NCBI RefSeq assembly: GCF_003569765.1
Contig: NZ_QXMG01000012.1
Coordinates: 55,087 to 119,086 of the forward strand
Direction: 5' to 3'
Length of the DNA: 64,000 bases
Source: Caldimonas tepidiphila
GTDB taxonomy: Bacteria; Pseudomonadota; Gammaproteobacteria; Burkholderiales; Burkholderiaceae_C
Shown: positions 36,922 to 50,453 of the stretch, one piece after another
How positions within the stretch are numbered: position 1 is the first letter of the stretch
How the letters are laid out: each line of letters opens with the position of its first letter
Made by a program: the position numbers and the translations under genes
The notes under the pieces: generated by a model
Database searches by the model: none
Seen by the model: the letters and a program-made list of their open reading frames with translations, nothing else
Told to the model about the DNA's origin: nothing

Positions 36922-37953
36922 ATGTCGTTTTCAGTCAAAGTGCTGCCCAGCGGCCGCGCCTTCGAGACCCAGGAAGATGAGACGCTGCTCGCCGCGGCGA
37001 TCCGCGAGGGCGTCGGCCTGCCCTACGGCTGCAAGGACGGCGCCTGCGGCTCCTGCAAGTGCCGCCTCGTCGAGGGCAGCGTGGTCCACGGCGCGCACCA
37101 GAGCAAGGCGCTGTCGGCCGAGGAGGAGCAGGCCGGCTTCGTGCTGACCTGCTGCGCGACGCCCAAGGCCGACATCGTGCTCGAGTCGCGCCAGGTCACC
37201 GCCGCCGGCCAGTTCCCGATCAAGAAGATGCCCTGCCGGGTCGCGAGCATCGCCAAGCCCGCGCCCGACGTCGCGGTGCTGCGCCTGCAGCTGCCGGCCA
37301 ACGACCAGCTGCAGTACCACGCCGGGCAGTACATCGAGTTCATCCTGCGCGACGGCGCACGCCGCAGCTACTCGATGGCCAACGCGCCCGAGCTGCAGGG
37401 CGAGCAGCCGGGGATCGAGCTGCACATCCGCCACATGCCCGGCGGCAAGTTCACCGACCATGTCTTCGGCGCGATGAAGGAGAAGGACATCCTGCGCTTC
37501 GAGGGCCCCTTCGGCAGCTTCTTCCTGCGCGAGGACTCGAGCAAGCCGGTGGTGCTGCTCGCGTCGGGCACCGGCTTCGCGCCGCTCAAGGCGCTGATCG
37601 AGCACATGCGCGTGCGCAACATCACGCGGCCCGCGGTGCTGTACTGGGGCTGCCGCAGCCGCCAGGACCTCTACATGCACGAGTGGGCCGAGCAGGCCGC
37701 GGCCGAGATGCCGAACCTGCGCTACGTGCCGGTGCTGTCGGAGCCGAAGCCCGAGGACGGCTGGACCGGGCGCACCGGCTTCGTGCACGAGGCGGTGATG
37801 GCGGACCTGCCGGACCTCGGCGGCCACCAGGTCTACGCCTGCGGCGCGCCGGTGATGGTCGAGTCGGCGCAGCGCGACTTCGTCGCGCGCTGCGGCCTGC
37901 CGGCCGAGGAGTTCTTCGCCGACAGCTTCACGTCCGAGGCGGACAAGCACTGA
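36922..37953 (+). CDS. CDP-6-deoxy-delta-3,4-glucoseen reductase-like flavoprotein
   Basis: 343 residues: an N-terminal plant-type [2Fe-2S] ferredoxin domain (LPYGCKDGACGSCKCRLVEG with a distal cysteine in LTCCATP), then an FAD-binding domain (RRSYSMANAP) and an NAD-binding domain (VVLLASGTGFAPLKA, VYACGAP). This is the architecture of AscD/E3 and of many oxygenase reductases. In Burkholderiales it is routinely found without any 3,6-dideoxyhexose pathway, so the named reaction is doubtful; general electron transfer to an unknown partner is more likely. No partner oxygenase lies nearby. Confidence 0.88.
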   Translation: MSFSVKVLPSGRAFETQEDETLLAAAIREGVGLPYGCKDGACGSCKCRLVEGSVVHGAHQSKALSAEEEQAGFVLTCCATPKADIVLESRQVTAAGQFPIKKMPCRVASIAKPAPDVAVLRLQLPANDQLQYHAGQYIEFILRDGARRSYSMANAPELQGEQPGIELHIRHMPGGKFTDHVFGAMKEKDILRFEGPFGSFFLREDSSKPVVLLASGTGFAPLKALIEHMRVRNITRPAVLYWGCRSRQDLYMHEWAEQAAAEMPNLRYVPVLSEPKPEDGWTGRTGFVHEAVMADLPDLGGHQVYACGAPVMVESAQRDFVARCGLPAEEFFADSFTSEADKH

Positions 37954-38059
37954 GCCGGCGGCGGCACGCCGTCTCGCTCGCCCGGCGCCCCGCCCCCCAG
38001 CCTCCGGCCGGTGCGGGGCGGGACCCGGGAACCTCCTCTTTCTCCCTGAAGGAACCCCG

Positions 38060-39040
38060 ATGAATCGTCGCTCCTGGCTGCTCGCGCAGGGCAGCCTTGC
38101 CGCCGCGGCGCTGGCCGCCCCCGGCTGGCTGTCCGCCCAGCCCCGCACCGTCAAGCTCGTGGTGCCCTACCCGCCCGGCGGCCCGCTCGACGCGATCGCG
38201 CGGCTGCTCGCCGAGAAGGCGCGCGACGGCCTCGGCAACGTGATCGTCGAGAACCGGCCCGGCGCCGGCGGCAACCTCGGCGCGGACGCGGTGGCGCGCT
38301 CGGCGCCGGACGGCCAGACGATCGTGATGGGCGCGGTCGCCACGCACGCGATCAACCCCTGGCTCTACGCGCGGCTGCCCTACGACCCGGTGCGCGACTT
38401 CGCGCCGATCACGCTGGTGGCGCGCGTGCCGAACGTGCTGGTGATGAACGCCGACACCGCGCAGCGCCTGGGCATCCGCACCGTCGCCGACCTGGTCGCC
38501 CATGCGCGCAAGAATCCCGGTCGGCTCAACTACGGCTCGGGCGGCAACGGCAGCGCCGGCCACCTCGCCGGCGAGATGTTCGAGGCGCAGGCCGGCGTCG
38601 CGATGGTGCACATCCCCTACGCGGGCGCGGCGCCGGCGCAGCTCGGGCTGCTCGCCGGCCAGGTGGACCTGAACTTCGACAACCTCGCCGCCGCGTCGGC
38701 CAACATCCGCGCCGGCAAGCTGCGCGCGCTGGCCGTGACCACCGCGCAGCGCTCGAGCGCGATGCCGGAGCTGCCGACGATCGCCGAGTCGGGCCTGCCC
38801 GGCTTCGCGGTCGACACCTGGTTCGGGCTGTTCGCGCCGGCGCGCACGCCCGCCGAGACGGTGCAGCGGCTCAACGAGGTGTTCGTCGCGGCGATGAACG
38901 CGCCCGACGTGCGTGCGCGCTTCGCGCAGCTGATGGCCGAGCCCGCGCCGACGACGCCGGCGCAGTTCGGCGAGTTCGTGAAGTCCGAGCTCGCGAAGTA
39001 CGAGCGGGTCGTGAAGGCGAGCGGCGCGCGCATCGATTGA
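38060..39040 (+). CDS. Tripartite tricarboxylate transporter substrate-binding protein (Bug family)
   Basis: 326 residues. Signal peptide 1–27 (LLAQGSLAAAALAAPGWLSAQ). The mature protein begins RTVKLVVPYPPGGPLDAIAR and continues VIVENRPGAGGNLGADAVA, the Bug (BordeTella uptake gene) signature. YGSGGNGSAGHLAGEMF and HIPYAGAAPAQ are further family blocks. Bug proteins bind small carboxylates in the periplasm for TctAB transporters or for signalling; no tctAB is present here, as usual for this expanded family. It converges on livF. Confidence 0.93.
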   Translation: MNRRSWLLAQGSLAAAALAAPGWLSAQPRTVKLVVPYPPGGPLDAIARLLAEKARDGLGNVIVENRPGAGGNLGADAVARSAPDGQTIVMGAVATHAINPWLYARLPYDPVRDFAPITLVARVPNVLVMNADTAQRLGIRTVADLVAHARKNPGRLNYGSGGNGSAGHLAGEMFEAQAGVAMVHIPYAGAAPAQLGLLAGQVDLNFDNLAAASANIRAGKLRALAVTTAQRSSAMPELPTIAESGLPGFAVDTWFGLFAPARTPAETVQRLNEVFVAAMNAPDVRARFAQLMAEPAPTTPAQFGEFVKSELAKYERVVKASGARID

Positions 39041-39053
39041 GCGCGCGCCGTGC

Positions 39054-39077
39054 CGCGGGCGCCGGGCGGCGCCCGCG
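39054..39077. terminator. Hairpin between convergent Bug and livF genes
   Basis: CGCGGGCGCC–GGGC–GGCGCCCGCG is a ten-base-pair stem between the two stop codons, without a T-run. Likely a shared 3' boundary, possibly Rho-assisted. Confidence 0.5.
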
Positions 39078-39085
39078 TCCGCGGC

Positions 39086-39799
39086 TCACTCGCCGAGGTA
39101 GGCGGCGCGCACGCGCGGGTCGTCGAGCAGCGCGCGGCCCTCGCCCTCCATCGTGATCTCGCCCGAGTCCATCACGTAGCCGCGCGACGCGAGCGCGAGC
39201 GCGCGGCTCGCGTTCTGCTCGACGAGCAGGATCGTCACGCCCTGCTTCGAGATGTCGCTCACCACCTCGAAGATCTTGTCGACCATGATCGGCGACAGGC
39301 CCATCGAGGGCTCGTCGAGCAGCAGCACCTTCGGGCGGGCCATCAGCGCGCGGCCCATCGCGAGCATCTGCTGCTCGCCGCCGGACATCGTGCCGGCGAG
39401 CTGGTCGCGGCGCTCCTTCAGGCGCGGGAAGTAGTCGAACACGCGCTGCATGTCGGCCTCGATCCCGTCGTCGTCGCGGGTGTAGGCGCCCATCTGCAGG
39501 TTCTCGGTGATCGTCATGCGCGTGAAGGTGCCACGGCCCTCCGGCACCATGATCAGGCCGCGCTTGACCAGGTCCCAGGCGCCGAGGCCCTGGATGTTCT
39601 GGCCGAGGTACTCGATGTGGCCGCCCGCCGGCGCGAGCAGCCCGGTGACGGCCTTGAGGGTGGTGGTCTTGCCGGCGCCGTTGGCGCCAATCAGGCTGAC
39701 GAGCTCGCCCTCCTTCACTTCCATCGACGCGCCCTTGACGGCCTGGATGCCGCCGTAGGCCACCTTCAGTCCGCTGATCTTCAGCAGGGTCTGGGACAT
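39086..39799 (-). CDS. livF: Branched-chain amino acid ABC transporter ATP-binding protein LivF
   Basis: 237 residues. Walker A GANGAGKTT, Q-loop MVPEGRGTFTRMT, signature MSGGEQQML, Walker B VLLLDEPSMGLSP, H-loop LLVEQNA. The combination EGR…FTRMT and DEPSMGLSP is typical of LivF. It is the last gene of livHMGF and, with LivG, powers uptake of branched-chain amino acids or other small substrates across the inner membrane. Confidence 0.95.
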   Translation of the reverse strand: MSQTLLKISGLKVAYGGIQAVKGASMEVKEGELVSLIGANGAGKTTTLKAVTGLLAPAGGHIEYLGQNIQGLGAWDLVKRGLIMVPEGRGTFTRMTITENLQMGAYTRDDDGIEADMQRVFDYFPRLKERRDQLAGTMSGGEQQMLAMGRALMARPKVLLLDEPSMGLSPIMVDKIFEVVSDISKQGVTILLVEQNASRALALASRGYVMDSGEITMEGEGRALLDDPRVRAAYLGE

Positions 39800-39827
39800 C
39801 TTCTGCTCTTTCCTTGCGAAGCCCGGA

Positions 39828-40604
39828 TCAGTGGGCGGCATGACCGGCGCCCAGGTAGGCCTCGATCACCTTCTCGTTGCGCTGCACGTCCGCGGGCGTG
39901 CCCTCGGCGATCTGCTTGCCGTAGTCGAGCACCGTGACGCGGTCGCACAGGCCCATCACGAGCTTCACGTCGTGCTCGATCAGCAGGATCGTGCGGCCGT
40001 CGTTGCGGATGCGGTCGATCAGCTCGCGCAGCACCACCTTCTCGGTCGCGTTCATGCCGGCGGCGGGCTCGTCGAGCGCGATCAGCTTCGGGTCGGTGGC
40101 GAGCGCGCGCGCGATCTCCAGGCGCCGCTGGTCGCCGTAGCTCAGCGTGCGCGCCCGGTAGTCGGCGTAGCGGGCGATGCCGACGTAGTCGAGCAGCTGC
40201 ATCGCGCGCTCGCGGATCTGCGCCTCCTCGTCGCGGAAGCGCCGGGTGCGGAACACCGCGCCGATGAGGCCCGAGCTCGTGCGCACGTGGCGGCCCACCA
40301 TCACGTTCTCCGCCGCCGTCATGTCGGGGAAGAGCCGGATGTTCTGGAAGGTGCGCGCGATGCCCGCCTTCGCCACCTCGTGCACCGCGGTGGGCTTGTA
40401 GGGCGCACCGCCCAGTTCGAAGCGGCCCGAGTCGGGCGTGTACAAGCCGGTGAGCACGTTGAAGAAGGTGGTCTTGCCGGCACCGTTGGGGCCGATCAGA
40501 CCGTAGACCTGGCCGCGGCGGATCTCGATGCCGACGTCCGACAGCGCCTGCAGGCCGCCGAAGCGCTTGGACACGCCGCTGACCTTGAGAATGCTTTCAC
40601 TCAT
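39828..40604 (-). CDS. livG: Branched-chain amino acid ABC transporter ATP-binding protein LivG
   Basis: 258 residues. Walker A GPNGAGKTT, Q-loop ARTFQNIRLFPDMT, signature LSYGDQRRLEIARAL (LSYGDQ replaces LSGGQ, as usual in LivG), Walker B LIALDEPAAGMN, H-loop LLIEHDV. It pairs with LivF; 28 bases separate them. Start at 40604 with a GGAGAC region upstream. Confidence 0.95.
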   Translation of the reverse strand: MSESILKVSGVSKRFGGLQALSDVGIEIRRGQVYGLIGPNGAGKTTFFNVLTGLYTPDSGRFELGGAPYKPTAVHEVAKAGIARTFQNIRLFPDMTAAENVMVGRHVRTSSGLIGAVFRTRRFRDEEAQIRERAMQLLDYVGIARYADYRARTLSYGDQRRLEIARALATDPKLIALDEPAAGMNATEKVVLRELIDRIRNDGRTILLIEHDVKLVMGLCDRVTVLDYGKQIAEGTPADVQRNEKVIEAYLGAGHAAH

Positions 40605-40617
40605 CGTCGTGTCTCCT

Positions 40618-41700
40618 TCACTGGGGGGTCGGCTTGACCTTGCCGTGCTCGGGCGCCGGCCACAGGCCGCGCGGACGCAGCAGCATCACGGTGATCATCG
40701 CCACCGCGATCAGGAACTGGCGCAGGATGGCCGCGTCCAGGCGCCCGTCGGTCATCTGCTGCAGCGGGCCGGCGACGTAGCGCAGCACCTCGGGCAGCGC
40801 CGCGAGCAGCAAGGCGCCCACGATCACGCCCGGCAGGTGGCCGAGGCCGCCGAGCACGACCATCGCGACGATCATGATCGACTCCATCAGGCTGAAGGAC
40901 TCGGGCGAGATGAAGCCCTGGAAGGCCGCGAACATCGCGCCGGACACGCCGCCGAAGGTCGCGCCCATCGCGAAGGCGAGCAGCTTCATGTTGCGCACGT
41001 TGATGCCCATCGCCTTGGCGGCGATGTCGTCCTCGCGGATCGCCATCCACGCACGGCCGATGCGCGAGGTCTCGAGCCGGTGGCTGATCAGGATGCTGAA
41101 GAGCACCAGCGCGAGGAAGAGGTAGTAGTACAGCACCACAGGCGGCATCCGGTAGTCGCCGAGCATCAGCGGCTGGCCGAAGTCGAAGCCGAAGATGCGC
41201 ATCGAGTCGATGCCGCTGATGCCGCGCGGGCCGTTGGTGATGTTGAGCGGGTGCTCGAGGTTGTTCATGAACACGCGGATGATCTCGCCGAAGCCGAGCG
41301 TGACGATCGCGAGGTAGTCGCCGCGCAGCCGCAGCACGGGCGTGCCGAGCAGCACGCCGGCCAGCGCCGCGAGTGCGGCCGCCAGCGGCACGATCACCCA
41401 GATCGGCGTGTGCAGCCCGTTGGGGAAGGCGGCCGCGATCGCGGGGAAGTTGTCCCAGAGATGCGGCGACGCGAGCAGGCCGAAGAGGTAGGCGCCCACC
41501 GCGTAGAACGCCACGTAGCCCAGGTCGAGCAGGCCGGCGTAGCCCACCACGATGTTCAGGCCGATCGCCAGCATCACGTAGAGCAGCGCCAGGTCGATGA
41601 TGCGCACCCAGCCCTGGCCGAAGTAGAGCGCGAGGTGCGGCAGCAGCAGCAGGCCGAGACCCGCCAGCGCGAACACCACCAGCTTGTTCTTTTGTTCCAT
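40618..41700 (-). CDS. livM: Branched-chain amino acid ABC transporter permease LivM
   Basis: 360 residues, eight to ten hydrophobic segments, ribosome-binding site GCAGGAG. The N-terminus MEQKNKLVVFALAGLGLLLLP and the core LALLYVMLAIGLNIVVGYAGLLDLG with AWMAIREDDIAAKAMGIN (the EAA-like cytoplasmic loop) are typical of LivM. It forms the permease with LivH. Confidence 0.95.
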   Translation of the reverse strand: MEQKNKLVVFALAGLGLLLLPHLALYFGQGWVRIIDLALLYVMLAIGLNIVVGYAGLLDLGYVAFYAVGAYLFGLLASPHLWDNFPAIAAAFPNGLHTPIWVIVPLAAALAALAGVLLGTPVLRLRGDYLAIVTLGFGEIIRVFMNNLEHPLNITNGPRGISGIDSMRIFGFDFGQPLMLGDYRMPPVVLYYYLFLALVLFSILISHRLETSRIGRAWMAIREDDIAAKAMGINVRNMKLLAFAMGATFGGVSGAMFAAFQGFISPESFSLMESIMIVAMVVLGGLGHLPGVIVGALLLAALPEVLRYVAGPLQQMTDGRLDAAILRQFLIAVAMITVMLLRPRGLWPAPEHGKVKPTPQ

Positions 41701-41719
41701 GTCGTACTCCTGCGGAAGG

Positions 41720-42649
41720 TCAGGCGCGGTCGGCGACACGCTCGCCGAGCAGGCCCGAGGGCCGCAGCGTCAGGATCAGGATCAGCACGATGAAGGCGAA
41801 GATGTCGGCGTAATGGCTGCCGAACACGCCCCCGGTCAGCTCGCCGATGTAGCCGGCACCGAGCGCCTCGATCAGGCCGAGCAGCACGCCGCCGACCATC
41901 GCGCCGGTGAGGTTGCCGATGCCGCCGAACACCGCCGCGGTGAAGGCCTTGAGGCCCGGCAGGAAGCCCATCGAGTGCTGCACCGAGCCGTAGTTGGCGG
42001 CCCACATCACGCCGGCCACTGCCGCGAGCGCCGCGCCGATGATGAAGGTCGCGGAGATCACCATGTCGGGGCGCACGCCCATCAGGCCCGCGACGCGCGG
42101 GTTCTCGGCGGTGGCGCGCATCGCGCGGCCGAGCTTGGTCTTGTTCACGAGCCACAGCAGGCCGGTGAGGATCAGCGCGGTGGCCACCAGGATGATCACC
42201 TGCGTGACGGTGATGACCGCGCCGCCGATCTCGATCACCTCGGTGGGCAGCAGCAGCGGATAGGGCTTGGGATTCGGCTTCCAGATGATCATCGCCAGCG
42301 TCTGCAGCAGGATCGACATGCCGATCGCGGTGATCAGCGGCGCCAGGCGCGGCGCGCTGCGCAGCGGCCGGTAGGCGACCTTCTCGATCGTGAAGTTCAG
42401 CGCCGCGCAGACCACGATCGCGCAGACGAGTGAGATCAGCATCATCAGCCAGCCCGGCAGGTCGGGCGCCGCCTCCTGCAGGAAGGTGACCACGGTCCAG
42501 CTGACCATGGCGCCGACCATCAGGACTTCGCCGTGGGCGAAGTTGATGAGGCTGATGATGCCGTAGACCATCGTGTAGCCCAGTGCGACGAGCGCATACA
42601 TGCTGCCCAGCACCAGACCATTGATGATCTGCTGAAGGAGGATTTCCAT
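41720..42649 (-). CDS. livH: Branched-chain amino acid ABC transporter permease LivH
   Basis: 309 residues starting MEILLQQIINGLVLGSMYALV, the LivH hallmark, with SLINFAHGEVLMVGA and the cytoplasmic loop RAMRATAENPRVAGLMGV. About eight membrane segments. First gene of the operon, preceded by GGAG at its ribosome-binding site. No periplasmic binding protein (LivK/J) is encoded beside it, so substrate specificity cannot be read from the locus. Confidence 0.95.
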   Translation of the reverse strand: MEILLQQIINGLVLGSMYALVALGYTMVYGIISLINFAHGEVLMVGAMVSWTVVTFLQEAAPDLPGWLMMLISLVCAIVVCAALNFTIEKVAYRPLRSAPRLAPLITAIGMSILLQTLAMIIWKPNPKPYPLLLPTEVIEIGGAVITVTQVIILVATALILTGLLWLVNKTKLGRAMRATAENPRVAGLMGVRPDMVISATFIIGAALAAVAGVMWAANYGSVQHSMGFLPGLKAFTAAVFGGIGNLTGAMVGGVLLGLIEALGAGYIGELTGGVFGSHYADIFAFIVLILILTLRPSGLLGERVADRA

Positions 42650-42812
42650 CGGAGGGGTTCTCCACAAGAGAAGGGTGTTCTCGACCGGAGCCGGCGCGCC
42701 AGGATCACAGCTGCCGCCAGCGTTCTTGTAACGGGGGTGACCATTAGCAAGAAGTTGGCCGCCCTGGAGGATGCATCCAGCCCCCACCGTTCCGGCCGCC
42801 AAAGTGGCGCGG

Positions 42813-42818
42813 ATTGTA
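42813..42818 (-). promoter_or_regulatory. Possible -10 box upstream of livH
   Basis: On the minus strand TACAAT lies about 165 bases before the livH ATG, in the only 243-base gap here. No convincing -35 box is seen at 16–18 bases. The rest of the gap (42650–42892) shows no gene. Confidence 0.3.
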
Positions 42819-42892
42819 GTCGTACCTCTGCTAACACCCGCTACGGGTTTCTGTCCGTTGTCACAGCGAAAAACAGAGTGTGGAGCGTGCCT

Positions 42893-44263
42893 TTAGCGCG
42901 ACTCGCCGGCGCGCCGGTTGAGTTCGCGCAACTCCGCGAGCTTTTCCCCGATGCGGATCTCCAGTCCGCGCGCCACCGGCTCGTAGAAGCCGGGCGGTGC
43001 CATGCCCTCGGGCAGGTAGCTCTCGCCAGCCGCGAAGCCGCCCGCCTCGTCATGCGCGTAACGGTAGCCCTGGCCGTGTCCGAGCTCCTTCATGAGCCGC
43101 GTCGGTGCATTGCGAAGGTGCATCGGCACCGGACGGGTGCCGTCCTTCTTCACGAAGGCGCGCGCCGCATTGAAGGCGGCATAGACGGCGTTCGACTTCG
43201 GTGCCACCGCGAGGTAGACCACCGCCTGAGCCAGCGCCAGCTCGCCCTCGGGCGAGCCGAGCCGCTCGTAGGTCTCGGCCGCGTCGAGCGCGAGCCGCAG
43301 CGCGCGCGGGTCGGCCAGCCCGATGTCCTCGGCCGCCATGCGGATCAGCCGGCGCGACAGGTAGCGCGCATCGACGCCGCCGTCGAGCATGCGCACCAGC
43401 CAGTACAGCGCCGCATCAGGGTCGGAGCCACGCACCGACTTGTGCAGCGCCGAGATCGTGTCGTAGAACTGCTCGCCGCCCTTGTCGTAGCGGCGCAGCT
43501 GCTCGCCGAGGCTGCGCTCGAGCTGCGCCTCGTCGATCTCGGCCGCGCCGCCGGCCATGCGCGCGAGATTCTCGTAGGTGTTGAGCAGCCGCCGCGCGTC
43601 GCCGTCGGCATAGCCGATCAGGCGCGCGCGCGCGGCATCGCTCAGCGCCGGGCCCTGCAGCGCGGCGGCGGCACGCCCGAGCAGCTGCGCCATCTCGGCC
43701 TCGTCGAGGCTTTTCAGGACATGCACGGTGGCGCGCGACAGCAGCGCCGAGTTGACCTCGAAGGACGGGTTCTCGGTGGTCGCGCCGATGAAGGTGAAGA
43801 GGCCCGACTCGACATGCGGCAGGAAGGCGTCCTGCTGCGCCTTGTTGAAGCGGTGCACCTCGTCGACGAAGACGATCGTGCGCCGGCCCTGCCTGCGCGC
43901 GGCCTGCGCCTGCTCGACCGCCTCGCGGATGTCCTTCACGCCGCCGAGCACGGCGGAGATGGTGATGAACTGCGCCTCGAAGCCGTCGGCCATCAGCCGC
44001 GCCAGCGTCGTCTTGCCGACGCCGGGCGGCCCCCAGAGGATCATCGAGTGGGGCCGCCCCGACTCGAACGCGGCGCGCAGCGGCTTGCCCGGGCCGAGCA
44101 GCTGCGACTGGCCGATCACCTCGTCGAGCGTGCGCGGGCGCAGCCGCTCGGCGAGCGGCGCGTCGGTGGGGTCGGAGGCGGCCGCAGCGCCCTGCGCGCG
44201 TGGCGCGGGCTGCGGCGGGACGGCGCCCGCGGGCGCCTCGTCGGGGAACAGCTCGTCGGTCAT
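42893..44263 (-). CDS. rarA: Replication-associated recombination AAA+ ATPase RarA (MgsA)
   Basis: 456 residues. After a Pro/Ala-rich 35-residue N-terminus come LAERLRPRTLDEVIGQ, Walker A WGPPGVGKTT (about 75), Walker B IVFVDEVHRFNKAQQD, sensor 1 FIGATTENPSFE and sensor 2 GDARRLLNTYEN. The C-terminal tetramerisation domain includes LHKSVRGSDPDAALYWL and GYRYAHDEAGGF, diagnostic of RarA/WRNIP1. It acts on stalled forks and at single-stranded DNA gaps. It is downstream of lolA in the conserved ftsK–lolA–rarA order. Confidence 0.96.
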   Translation of the reverse strand: MTDELFPDEAPAGAVPPQPAPRAQGAAAASDPTDAPLAERLRPRTLDEVIGQSQLLGPGKPLRAAFESGRPHSMILWGPPGVGKTTLARLMADGFEAQFITISAVLGGVKDIREAVEQAQAARRQGRRTIVFVDEVHRFNKAQQDAFLPHVESGLFTFIGATTENPSFEVNSALLSRATVHVLKSLDEAEMAQLLGRAAAALQGPALSDAARARLIGYADGDARRLLNTYENLARMAGGAAEIDEAQLERSLGEQLRRYDKGGEQFYDTISALHKSVRGSDPDAALYWLVRMLDGGVDARYLSRRLIRMAAEDIGLADPRALRLALDAAETYERLGSPEGELALAQAVVYLAVAPKSNAVYAAFNAARAFVKKDGTRPVPMHLRNAPTRLMKELGHGQGYRYAHDEAGGFAAGESYLPEGMAPPGFYEPVARGLEIRIGEKLAELRELNRRAGESR

Positions 44264-44300
44264 GCGCCGATTGTCCCGAATCGGCGCCGGACCCGCTGCC

Positions 44301-44902
44301 TCACTGCGGCAGCACGTCCACGCCCGGCGGCGGCGTGTAGCGGAAGGACTCGGGCGCGATCGCGACGTTGGACTCGACGCGGCTGAAGTTCAGCCGCGAG
44401 CGCTGCCCGAAGCTGTCGAGGATCTCGATCGCACCGAGGTCGCGGCCTCGAAAGCCGATGCGCAGCGACTGGAACTGGCCTTCCTTCGTGCGCGGCAGCG
44501 CCTCGACCCACTGCAGGCCCTCGGCATCGGGCAAGGCCTTGAGCTGGAAGTCGCGCTCGATGCCGGTGCCCGCCAGCAGCGCCGCCGGCGTCGCGCCGAG
44601 CGCCTGGTCCATGTTGCGCACCGTCACCTGGTCGAGGTCGGCGTCGTGCACCCAGACCTTGCGGCCGTCGGCGACGATGTGCTGCTCGAAGGGCTTCAGG
44701 TAGTCGAAGCGGAAGCGGTTCGGCCGCAGGAACTCGAAGCGCCCGCTCGAGCTGCGCTGGCGCGCGCCGTCGGGCGAGGTCACGGTCTGCGTGAACTCGG
44801 CGCGGCCGCTCTTGACGTCGCGCACGAACTCGCGCAGCGTGTCCACCGCGTCGGCCCAGGCGGGGGCGGCCAGGCCCAGCAGGGCGGCCATCAGCAGTCG
44901 TT

Positions 44903-44906
<4 letters not shown>
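44301..44906 (-). CDS. lolA: Outer-membrane lipoprotein carrier protein LolA
   Basis: 201 residues. Signal peptide 1–18 ([18 protein letters not shown]). The mature part has the LolA beta-barrel pattern: [25 protein letters not shown] and [21 protein letters not shown]. It ferries lipoproteins from LolCDE to LolB across the periplasm. The ATG overlaps the ftsK stop codon (ATGA), so it is translationally coupled to ftsK. Confidence 0.95.
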
Positions 44907-49520
<4,614 letters not shown>

Positions 49521-49563
49521 GGCCTCTTGCGGCCGGTCTCTCGGGCCGGCTCGCAAATCTGGC

Positions 49564-49569
49564 TATAAT
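49564..49569 (+). promoter_or_regulatory. -10 box of rpmB–rpmG
   Basis: TATAAT, a perfect -10 hexamer, in the 241-base gap before rpmB; no good -35 box is seen. The leader of about 185 bases up to the rpmB ATG is long for a ribosomal protein operon of this size and holds no recognised motif. Confidence 0.6.
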
Positions 49570-49761
49570 CGCTGTCTTTGCCGAAACTGGCTCGAGCGCC
49601 AGCGCTTGTGCATTCCCTCACCCGGATCACAGTCGCCACCGCACGCAGCCTTCGAAGGGCCTCCATCAAGCCTCGCATCTCCGGCGCCTCGTGCGGCGAG
49701 CGGTGCTCGTGAGCTTGCGCTGGAGGCCAATCTTGAAACGAGATTGAAACGGAGAAGCGTC

Positions 49762-49995
49762 ATGGCACGCGTCTGTCAAGTTACGGGCAAGCGCCCGATG
49801 GTGGGCAACAATGTGTCCCACGCCAACAACAAAACGAAGCGCCGCTTCCTGCCCAACCTGCAGTACCGTCGCTTCTGGCTCGAGACCGAGAACCGCTGGG
49901 TGCGCCTGCGCATCAGCAACGCCGCTCTGCGCCTGATCGACAAGGTCGGCATCGACCAGGTCGTGGCCGACCTGCGCGCCAAGGGCGAGCTCTGA
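49762..49995 (+). CDS. rpmB: 50S ribosomal protein L28
   Basis: 77 residues, exact family length. [29 protein letters not shown] is the L28 N-terminus (cysteine at position 5), ending in the conserved [13 protein letters not shown]. Ribosome-binding site GGAGAAGC. rpmG follows after 41 bases. Confidence 0.98.
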   Translation: MARVCQVTGKRPMVGNNVSHANNKTKRRFLPNLQYRRFWLETENRWVRLRISNAALRLIDKVGIDQVVADLRAKGEL

Positions 49996-50036
49996 TCAGC
50001 CGCTCCGACTCATACAGGACCTAGGAGAAACACACC

Positions 50037-50207
50037 ATGGCATCCAAAGGCGGACGCGAGAAGATCAAGCTGGAATCCACTGCCGGCACCGGTCACTTCT
50101 ACACCACCACCAAGAACAAGAAGACCACGCCCGAGAAGATGGAGCTGATGAAGTTCGATCCGAAGGCGCGCAAGCACGTCGCTTACAAGGAAGTCAAGCT
50201 GAAGTGA
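50037..50207 (+). CDS. rpmG: 50S ribosomal protein L33
   Basis: 56 residues, too short for many gene screens. It begins [14 protein letters not shown] and continues [24 protein letters not shown], the L33 signature. It lacks the paired CxxC zinc ribbons, so it is the zinc-independent (C-minus) form. Ribosome-binding site TAGGAGAAA. A strong terminator follows 41 bases after the stop codon. Confidence 0.97.
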   Translation: MASKGGREKIKLESTAGTGHFYTTTKNKKTTPEKMELMKFDPKARKHVAYKEVKLK

Positions 50208-50248
50208 TTCGGCAGCCTTCCAGGCCCTGACGAGGGCCGTTTGCAAAG

Positions 50249-50281
50249 AACCCGCCGCGGAAGACTCCCGGCGGGTTTTTT
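50249..50281 (+). terminator. Intrinsic terminator of rpmB–rpmG
   Basis: AACCCGCCG and CGGCGGGTT form a nine-base-pair stem followed by TTTT (six T in total with the stem end). Confidence 0.9.
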
Positions 50282-50402
50282 GTTGCCTGCACAACGCTGC
50301 GGCCCTGCAGGGCCCCGCCCCCGACACCCGGCAGCAGCCCTCTCCTTCGCACGCGCCGCCCTGCAGCGCCAACCCGGGTGCCCCGCTCCTCGCGCAGGCA
50401 AG

Positions 50403-50428
50403 AAAAAAGCGCCTCCGAGGAGGCGCTT
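50403..50428 (-). terminator. Intrinsic terminator of the desaturase gene
   Basis: Read on the minus strand, GCGCCTCC–TC–GGAGGCGC is followed by TTTTTT, 26 bases past the desaturase stop codon. Confidence 0.9.
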
Positions 50429-50453
50429 CCGGGGATCGATCGGAAAGCCGGGA

